A stretch of 10,249 bases of DNA from JACJVV01 sp047603135 (GTDB lineage: Archaea > Nanobdellota > Nanobdellia > Woesearchaeales > JACJVV01), in contig JBLKOW010000035.1 of the NCBI GenBank assembly GCA_047603135.1, positions 1 to 10,249 on the forward strand, written 5' to 3'. Shown in pieces: positions 6,623 through 10,249 of the stretch. A program made the translations under genes and the position numbers. The notes under the pieces were generated by a model. It saw nothing but the letters and a program-made list of their open reading frames with translations. It made no database searches and was not told the DNA's origin. How positions within the stretch are numbered: position 1 is the first letter of the stretch; each line of letters starts with the position of its first letter.

Positions 6623-7504
6623 TTATATTATTGTAGCTAAAATCATATTGGCAACATATTTTAAGATAAAAGAAAGTAGAATAAATAATATGATTGGTAT
6701 TAAATACAACAAGAACAGTTTAGGATTTTTATCCTCTCTTTTTAAGTAGAAAATTACATAAGGAATATTAAAAAATATGAATGCTAAAATAAAAGCAATA
6801 TTTGCATTAAAAATTTCAGAATTAAACATACTTACAAGTCCTGTTGCACCCATTGGACTACCAGCAGAAAGTTGAGATAATTGTGCAGATAATTGTGAAA
6901 GGATTGTTCCAATCATGCTATTAATTGCAAATATTAATCCTATAAAAGATGAAAAAATTATACTTGTTGTTAAATATTTTTTAAAATTTTCACTTACTTT
7001 ACTAAACATGAAAGCTATAAGTAATCCAACTATCAATGTATGGATTGAAATTAATACATAAAAAGGAACATTTCCAATTGTCATAAAAGATTGGAGTAAA
7101 GGAAATTCTCTCAGAATCAATAATCCAATAGGAGATAATAGGAAAATTGTCATTAAAATTTCATATAAGTTTTTCTTCCGAATATAATTAACAATTAATC
7201 CTCCAAATAAAAGAGGGAAAATTAGATTGATAAATTTTAATTGGATTAGTGAGATAATAATTCCTGCGACTAATTGTAATGAAAAAATTACTAAAAGAAT
7301 GTAAAATAAAACTGTAAATAATGTTCCTTTTTGAGAGAGAAATTGATTGAATCCTAGATTTGAATTTCCTCTGGATATACTTATAGCTTCATTAACATCT
7401 GTTTGATTATATCCTTGCTTTAAAAGAGATTGTTTTAACTGTTCTTCAGAATAACCTTGAGCTTCTTCTGATTTAATCCAATCAACAATTCTTTTATCAA
7501 CCAT
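6623..7504 (-). CDS. Multi-pass membrane protein with N-terminal helical domain (cassette A)
   Basis: This is a 293-residue protein of unknown function. Residues 1-45 form a soluble helical unit (IVDWIKSEEAQGYSEEQLKQ then SLLKQGYNQTDVNEAI) of the small three-helix kind found at the ends of many archaeal proteins. A related W/Y-[ST]-x-x-[DE] pattern occurs near the N-terminus of the KaiC-like ATPase in this window. The rest is about seven hydrophobic segments (approximately 57-78, 80-105, 112-130, 142-168, 178-200, 233-253, 262-290), with a Ser/Leu-rich loop near 202-225 carrying LSQLSAQLSQLSAG. I see no catalytic motif. The gene is A+T-rich compared with the eS6 pair. The TATA box (7529-7536) lies about 28 bases before the ATG, so the mRNA is probably leaderless. 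Nested inverted repeats flank it. Confidence 0.7.
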   Translation of the reverse strand: MVDKRIVDWIKSEEAQGYSEEQLKQSLLKQGYNQTDVNEAISISRGNSNLGFNQFLSQKGTLFTVLFYILLVIFSLQLVAGIIISLIQLKFINLIFPLLFGGLIVNYIRKKNLYEILMTIFLLSPIGLLILREFPLLQSFMTIGNVPFYVLISIHTLIVGLLIAFMFSKVSENFKKYLTTSIIFSSFIGLIFAINSMIGTILSQLSAQLSQLSAGSPMGATGLVSMFNSEIFNANIAFILAFIFFNIPYVIFYLKREDKNPKLFLLYLIPIILFILLSFILKYVANMILATII

Positions 7505-7528
7505 TATAACATATAATCCAGTGAGAAA

Positions 7529-7536
7529 TATATAAA
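7529..7536 (-). promoter_or_regulatory. TATA box of cassette A gene
   Basis: Read on the - strand, TTTATATA is centred about 28 bases before the ATG. Transcription would start at or within a few bases of the start codon, giving a leaderless mRNA; no ribosome binding site is visible. The inverted-repeat arms begin at 7543, upstream of this promoter. Confidence 0.6.
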
Positions 7537-7558
7537 TGTTTTTAAAATGAGTTTGCCC

Positions 7559-7762
7559 CTTTCACTCTTTAGCCCTTGAAAATAATTGCAACTAATCCTT
7601 GTTAAGTTCCCCGAAGGGTTGATTTTTAGTGCAACGATGCCGAAGGCAAAAAATCAAAGTTGTGTTTAAGTTCAGATAAATATCGACCGAAGGGAGTCAA
7701 TATGTCCGAAGGACTGGGGGGAGTTAGTTCCTTAGAATGAGCGAAGCGATACATCAAGAAAA
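7559..7762. repeat. Hairpin-rich spacer between cassettes A and B
   Basis: No coding sequence is seen. Contents in order: the outer arm of the cassette A repeat (7572-7587), TAATCCTTGTTA (7593-7604), the CCC-GAA-GGG mini-hairpin (7610-7618), and the bulged hairpin (7619-7657). Then come an arm of the cassette B repeat (7660-7673), a CC-GAA-GG hairpin (7687-7693), GTCC-GAA-GGAC (7704-7714), the second cassette B arm (7715-7725) and GC-GAA-GC (7741-7747). Confidence 0.7.
7619..7657 (+). repeat. Bulged hairpin, copy 2 (bulge AGTGCAACGA)
   Basis: Outer stem TTGATTTTT (7619-7627) pairs perfectly with AAAAATCAA (7649-7657). Inner stem TGCC (7638-7641) pairs with GGCA (7645-7648) around a GAA loop. 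The ten-base left bulge (7628-7637) matches that at 6517-6526 at 8 of 10 positions, with two purine changes, while both stems are different in sequence. This is what conservation of a folded structure would look like. Confidence 0.75.
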
Positions 7763-8683
7763 TTATAAAAAAATAATATAAATAATTAAATTAATCAAAA
7801 TAGATGCGATTATTGTAATAACAAAAAGTTTTTTTAGAGGTTTCTCATAATTTTTTTTATGCAAACGCATATCGAATTCTATGCCGTATGCTGAAAAAAT
7901 GATGATTAATAATGAAATTACAAATGTTATAAAAATAAAAGTTCCTACTAAAACTGATGAACTCATTTTATAGATATACTCGCTTCCCCAAGGAATTAGT
8001 AAAAGGAGTAAAAATATTAAAACACTCATTATTTTATCTTTTGAATTCATATTAAAAAATGATGAATAATTTCCATAAAATTTAGTTTCATTGAAAGGTT
8101 GAAATGGTGAAATACCATATTTACTATTACCGTTTCCAGAATACGCATCTTGAATAAAGTGAATTAAACATCCAATTATAAATCCAATAGATATACTAAT
8201 AGAAATGATTAATCCTAAAATAAACATATCTTTACTGTAAGTGTGTTTTTTTAGAAGAAAAAATAAGAAATTAGCTATTGTAAATATAATTAATGAAGCA
8301 GTACCAATTCCAATTAATGTATGAGTTGTATTATGATGTTCGTCTTTTATTTGATATCTAAATTTATCAGGCATTAATGATTTGATAATCCAATATGAAG
8401 GGTAGTAAACTAACCATCTTAAAGGATAAACTATGATTATTTTTAATAATGAGAAGAAAAATGAAAAAATATTTCTTGTTTTTATTTTCCAAGGTTTTCT
8501 GATATCTGAATCTGGATAAATGGAACCAAGTAATATAAAAAAAGGCGATAAAATAAAAACAAAATAAAAGGCTAAATTCTCAGGTGTGATTTTTGAAAAA
8601 TGACTAAGAGTAATTTTATTAGTAGTAATAATCAGAATTAAACTTATAAAAAATCCTTGAATTATGTGTTGATTAATTTTCAT
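7763..8683 (-). CDS. YdjM/DUF457-like membrane-bound metal-dependent hydrolase (cassette B)
   Basis: This is a 306-residue integral membrane protein. The DUF457/YdjM outline is visible: an early His (His6 in QHIIQG), an acidic pair after a membrane segment (Asp58 and Asp60 in IYPDSDIR), EHHNTTHTLIG (His116, His117, His121), and GCLIHFIQDAYSGNG (His175, Asp179). These would bind metal at the membrane surface. The family's cellular substrate is not settled. The region between about 66 and 105 (a Pro/Trp/Tyr-rich segment) is longer than I would expect between the Asp pair and the His motif, and the C-terminal third adds two or three more membrane helices. It starts 11 bases inside the preceding regulator gene; a GTGAT ribosome binding site lies 5 bases before the ATG. 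It is the last gene of a three-gene operon. Confidence 0.65.
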   Translation of the reverse strand: MKINQHIIQGFFISLILIITTNKITLSHFSKITPENLAFYFVFILSPFFILLGSIYPDSDIRKPWKIKTRNIFSFFFSLLKIIIVYPLRWLVYYPSYWIIKSLMPDKFRYQIKDEHHNTTHTLIGIGTASLIIFTIANFLFFLLKKHTYSKDMFILGLIISISISIGFIIGCLIHFIQDAYSGNGNSKYGISPFQPFNETKFYGNYSSFFNMNSKDKIMSVLIFLLLLLIPWGSEYIYKMSSSVLVGTFIFITFVISLLIIIFSAYGIEFDMRLHKKNYEKPLKKLFVITIIASILINLIIYIIFL

Positions 8684-8963
8684 TTTTTATCACTTTAGTA
8701 ATGACTTTTTTTCTAGCATCAATTATGTCTTCAGGAATTTTTTTGAATCCTGTAAATTCTTTTAATTCTTTTTCATCAATCACTAAATTAATATAATCTT
8801 TCACAGCCTCTTTCGCCATAGAATCTCTTTCTTGATTTACAAAATCTGCAAGAGCTCTTCTAATCCAAGCCATTTTATCAACGCCCTCAGACTGAGATAA
8901 AAATTCTATTTCATCATTTAACTCTTCATCAATTCTTAAACCTAATTGTATTGTTTTAGCCAT
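8673..8963 (-). CDS. Ribbon-helix-helix (CopG/Arc-type) DNA-binding protein (cassette B)
   Basis: This is a 96-residue putative transcription regulator. Residues 4-12 (TIQLGLRID) form the DNA-contacting beta strand with alternating exposed side chains, followed by two helices (about 13-26 and 30-43, including KMAWIRRALADFVNQ), which is the ribbon-helix-helix plan. The family binds short palindromic operators as paired dimers. The remaining 50 residues are a helical, charged extension of unknown role. A perfect 10-bp-arm palindrome (9290-9311) covers the predicted transcription start of its own operon, so autoregulation is likely. The gene begins 2 bases after the preceding stop codon and overlaps the next gene by 11 bases. 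An antitoxin role is possible for this fold, but no toxin-like partner is seen. Confidence 0.75.
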   Translation of the reverse strand: MAKTIQLGLRIDEELNDEIEFLSQSEGVDKMAWIRRALADFVNQERDSMAKEAVKDYINLVIDEKELKEFTGFKKIPEDIIDARKKVITKVIKNEN

Positions 8964-8965
8964 TT

Positions 8966-9271
8966 TTATTCATCTAAATATTTTAAATCTCTTTCAAGTA
9001 TTAGGTGTTTTTTTTTGATAGGATTTTCCCATGTTTGTAAAGGGCTTTCATAATCTGTTGCTTCATTTAAGTATTCAATTAAAATATTGTGTGCGTTTAT
9101 GCAACTATTCATCATTTCATGTTGTTCGCCTATTATGTTTACATAAATTGCTACATCAAATTCTCTGGCAGATATTTGATTATGATAGTATATGTTTGTA
9201 AAAATACTGATTGCTAATAGAATGACTAATATTATTATTACTGTCTTATTTTTTTCTTTTATTTTATTCAT
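8966..9271 (-). CDS. Small single-pass membrane protein (first gene of cassette B operon)
   Basis: This is a 101-residue protein of unknown function. A basic start (MNKIKEKNK) precedes one hydrophobic segment (about 10-28), then a soluble helical domain with a His/Met/Asn-rich portion (GEQHEMMNSCINAHNI) and a charged end (KKKHLILERDLKYLDE). With positive charges before the segment, the C-terminal domain should face outside. A GAGGT ribosome binding site lies 6 bases before the ATG. The promoter (9318-9325) and palindromic operator lie just upstream. I recognise no family. Confidence 0.6.
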   Translation of the reverse strand: MNKIKEKNKTVIIILVILLAISIFTNIYYHNQISAREFDVAIYVNIIGEQHEMMNSCINAHNILIEYLNEATDYESPLQTWENPIKKKHLILERDLKYLDE

Positions 9272-9289
9272 TTTTTACCTCAAAAAAAT

Positions 9290-9325
9290 AATGTTATCAA
9301 ATGATAACATTTGGTAGTATTTAAA
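9290..9325 (-). promoter_or_regulatory. Promoter and palindromic operator of the cassette B operon
   Basis: Read on the - strand, TTTAAATA (9318-9325) is a strong archaeal TATA box with a predicted start near 9296. The palindrome AATGTTATCA-AA-TGATAACATT (9290-9299 and 9302-9311) has perfect arms and spans about -15 to +6 relative to that start. A bound repressor would block initiation. The ribbon-helix-helix protein encoded second in the operon is the obvious candidate. Confidence 0.65.
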
Positions 9326-9327
9326 TT

Positions 9328-9638
9328 TTGTTGTTTTTTGACTCTTTTAATATAAATTTTCGAGCGTAGCGAGTGTATATGTCTGGAAGACCGAACTCCC
9401 CCCATTTTTTGTTTCTTTTTTTCTAAAAAGAAAATTTGAACCTAAATACAATTGCAACTAATCGCTGTTAATCGCACCACGAAGTGGCAAAGGTTTATGA
9501 TGAGTAGCTTGCGCCACGAATCAATAAAACTTTGGTATGACGGACTGAATGAAATGAGGGAGTAATAATTGTCGTTTAATGGGTGTTAGACGTCCCGAGC
9601 AACGCAGAAGTTTCAGTTTTTCCGAGGCAAAGCCGAGA
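9328..9638. repeat. Hairpin-rich spacer between cassettes B and C
   Basis: No coding sequence is seen. It holds GC-GTA-GC (9364-9370), GTCT-GGA-AGAC (9381-9391), AACTCCCCCCA (9394-9404), a perfect 9-bp stem TTTCTTTTT/AAAAAGAAA (9412-9433), and the outer cassette B arm (9438-9451). The 72-bp direct repeat (9466-9537) lies between two TAATNNNTGTTA sites (9459-9470 and 9577-9588). Next are GTTAGACGT (9585-9593), TTTCAGTTTTT (9611-9621) and a GGC-AAA-GCC hairpin (9626-9634). Confidence 0.7.
9466..9537. repeat. 72-bp direct repeat, copy 1
   Basis: It is identical base for base to 10141-10212. It contains the mini-hairpin CCAC-GAA-GTGG (9477-9487) and a longer imperfect stem joining CAAAG-TTTAT-GAT (9488-9501) to ATC-ATAAA-CTTTG (9520-9534), with one mismatch and one single-base bulge around an 18-base loop. 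A 13-base block ATTGTCGTTTAAT (9568-9580) also recurs at 10229-10241 after an unrelated filler. Confidence 0.9.
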
Positions 9639-10046
9639 CTAACTAAAAAGCCCTTCTTTTTTCTTTTGCTTTGAAATATTTTTTAAGTAATTTTCTTTTA
9701 GAATTTTGTAAGTCTCTAAAACTCTTTTATCATTTTTAATTATTTTTTCTCTACTCAAAATTGTAGGTTTTACAAATTTAGTTTCTTTTCTAAATTGTTT
9801 TGAAGTTAAGTCTATCTCAACTTCACCAATTTTATTCCAATAATGATCAAAGTCTTCATTTCCAACTACATGAGAATATAAAATATCTCCTCCCAATAAT
9901 TCTTGAACTAATAAAGCAGTTACTTGACATTGACCAGAAGATTTAGAATTATTATTCTTACACCATAAAAAGTCAAAATATGCTGTTTCCTTAGACCAAG
10001 AATTCTCAATTGCTTTTTGTATTTCATTCAAAGTTAATTTAACCAT
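9639..10046 (-). CDS. YunG-like protein with Cys/His/Asp set (cassette C)
   Basis: This is a 135-residue soluble protein. SGQCQVTALLVQELLGGDIL (residues 37-56) with HYWN (68-71) and EIDLTSKQF (77-85) closely recalls the Bacillus YunG family pattern of a GQC-A-T-L box, an HYWN box and an EIDLT box. Cys40, His68 and Asp79 are in the order and spacing of a papain/transglutaminase-like triad, so a peptidase- or amidase-like fold is plausible, but activity is not established for this family as far as I know. The Lys-rich tail (about 105-135) is encoded partly by an inverted-repeat arm (9650-9662), so the C-terminus may have been set by the repeat. The TATA box is 25 bases before the ATG, which suggests a leaderless mRNA. 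Confidence 0.65.
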   Translation of the reverse strand: MVKLTLNEIQKAIENSWSKETAYFDFLWCKNNNSKSSGQCQVTALLVQELLGGDILYSHVVGNEDFDHYWNKIGEVEIDLTSKQFRKETKFVKPTILSREKIIKNDKRVLETYKILKENYLKNISKQKKKEGLFS

Positions 10047-10067
10047 AAAATTATCTTAACTTTATCC

Positions 10068-10075
10068 TTTAAATA
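10068..10075 (-). promoter_or_regulatory. TATA box of cassette C gene
   Basis: Read on the - strand, TATTTAAA is centred about 25 bases before the ATG at 10046, so transcription should begin at the start codon. No ribosome binding site is visible. The inverted-repeat arms begin at 10092, upstream of the promoter. Confidence 0.6.
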
Positions 10076-10249
10076 CTTAACTTCATTTCAAAAAAAAGAA
10101 GGGCGTCAATTATTTAAAAAACTGAAATTACGTCTAACTATGTTAATCGCACCACGAAGTGGCAAAGGTTTATGATGAGTAGCTTGCGCCACGAATCAAT
10201 AAAACTTTGGTAATTCTTGAAAAGAATTATTGTCGTTTAATCCTTGTTA
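10076..10249. repeat. Spacer to the right of cassette C, cut by the window end
   Basis: No coding sequence is seen. It holds the right-hand arms of the cassette C inverted repeats (10092-10104, 10117-10127, 10130-10138), the second 72-bp repeat (10141-10212), an 8-bp stem with a GAA loop (10211-10229) and TAATCCTTGTTA (10238-10249), which ends exactly at the window edge. A further cassette probably follows. Confidence 0.65.
10141..10212. repeat. 72-bp direct repeat, copy 2
   Basis: It is a perfect copy of 9466-9537, 675 bases away, with the YunG-like gene between the two. Perfect identity in non-coding DNA suggests recent duplication, gene conversion or strong selection on the structure. It is followed by a hairpin TAATTCTT-GAA-AAGAATTA (10211-10229) where copy 1 has unrelated sequence. 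Confidence 0.9.

Larger units (their letters stand above)
6473..7592 (-). mobile_element. Putative gene cassette A (one membrane protein gene)
   Basis: Read on the - strand, the unit starts at GTTGC (7592-7588), right after a TAATNNNTGTTA site. It carries one gene with its own TATA box and ends in a structured spacer with the next such site (6473-6484). Two perfect 16-bp inverted repeats are nested around the gene: 6549-6564 with 7572-7587, and 6610-6625 with 7543-7558. The inner left arm includes the stop codon. The arms on the right lie upstream of the TATA box, so they are not part of the mRNA. The cassette interpretation is inferred; the repeats are seen directly. Confidence 0.4.
7593..9458 (-). 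mobile_element. Putative gene cassette B (three-gene operon)
   Basis: Read on the - strand, the unit starts at GTTGC (9458-9454) next to TAATCGCTGTTA, carries three co-oriented genes with one promoter, and ends with a structured spacer and TAATCCTTGTTA (7593-7604). Inverted repeats are 7715-7725 with 9394-9404 (11 bp, perfect) and 7660-7673 with 9438-9451 (12 of 14; both mismatches are transitions that would leave G-T type pairs). The 14 bases AATTGCAACTAATC are identical at the starts of cassettes A (7584-7597) and B (9450-9463). The cassette reading is inferred. Confidence 0.38.
9459..10138 (-). mobile_element. Putative gene cassette C (YunG-like gene)
   Basis: Read on the - strand, the unit begins with GTTAGACGT (10138-10130), carries one gene with its own TATA box, then shows the complement ACGTCTAAC (9593-9585), a structured element and TAATCGCTGTTA (9459-9470). 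Three nested perfect inverted repeats surround the gene: 9585-9593 with 10130-10138 (9 bp), 9611-9621 with 10117-10127 (11 bp), and 9650-9662 with 10092-10104 (13 bp, inside the 3' end of the gene). GTTAGAC and GTCTAAC fit the GTTRRRY and RYYYAAC consensus of integron attC ends. The cassette reading is inferred. Confidence 0.42.

Noticed and set aside
8673..9271. Toxin-antitoxin pair with the ribbon-helix-helix protein as antitoxin
   Set aside because: Neither neighbour looks like a toxin: one is a small single-pass protein and the other a large membrane hydrolase. A regulator of its own operon explains the data better.
9459..10249. CRISPR-like direct repeats
   Set aside because: There are only two copies of the 72-bp repeat, 675 bases apart with a gene between them, no spacer-sized units and no cas genes.
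6412..10249. A canonical integron
   Set aside because: No integrase is in the window. Only the unit C ends fit GTTRRRY/RYYYAAC; units A and B start GTTGCAA. The arms are longer and nested unlike ordinary attC, so only 'integron-like' is claimed.
1..10249. tRNA, rRNA and transposase genes
   Set aside because: I looked for tRNA-like arms with a GTTCRA loop, rRNA segments and transposase motifs in the spacers and found none.

Overview
The window looks like chromosomal DNA of an archaeon, most likely a DPANN-type lineage (Woesearchaeota/Pacearchaeota-like; this placement is inference). The evidence is a recognisable ribosomal protein eS6 gene, TTTAWAWA-type TATA boxes about 25 bases before likely transcription starts, GGTGA ribosome binding sites, and a run of class III (QxSxE-type) prepilin signal peptides.

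Region 1 (1-5475, + strand) is a pilus gene cluster. Two paralogous major-pilin-like genes, each with its own TATA box, are followed by a 547-residue KaiC/RecA-superfamily ATPase and five short-spaced or overlapping genes for membrane-anchored proteins. Their N-termini grade from a perfect class III prepilin signal to a bare membrane anchor. This reads as a type IV pilus-like surface filament with its minor subunits and a FlaH/ArlH-like ATPase. No assembly ATPase, platform protein or peptidase is in view. A hairpin with T/A-rich flanks (5481-5504) separates this cluster from the convergent next region.

Region 2 (5488-6381, - strand) is a core housekeeping pair: eS6 followed by a small, possibly SecB-like protein.

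Region 3 (about 6412-10249, - strand) differs in character: more A+T-rich genes, all on the - strand, each gene or short operon with its own promoter, separated by 170-310 bp non-coding spacers packed with small hairpins. Cassette A has one membrane protein. Cassette B is a three-gene operon: a single-pass protein, a ribbon-helix-helix regulator and a YdjM/DUF457-like membrane hydrolase, with a perfect palindrome at its promoter. Cassette C has a YunG-like protein with a Cys/His/Asp set. Each unit is bracketed by nested inverted repeats lying outside its promoter. The spacers share a TAATNNNTGTTA site (five copies), GNA-type triloop mini-hairpins, a bulged hairpin with a fixed bulge and changing stems, and a 72-bp perfect direct repeat.

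The main interpretation offered is an integron-like or otherwise mobile gene-cassette array whose recombination sites fold as single-stranded DNA. It is inserted next to the eS6 operon. No recombinase is in the window, so this remains a hypothesis; REP-like repeats or non-autonomous transposons are the main alternatives.
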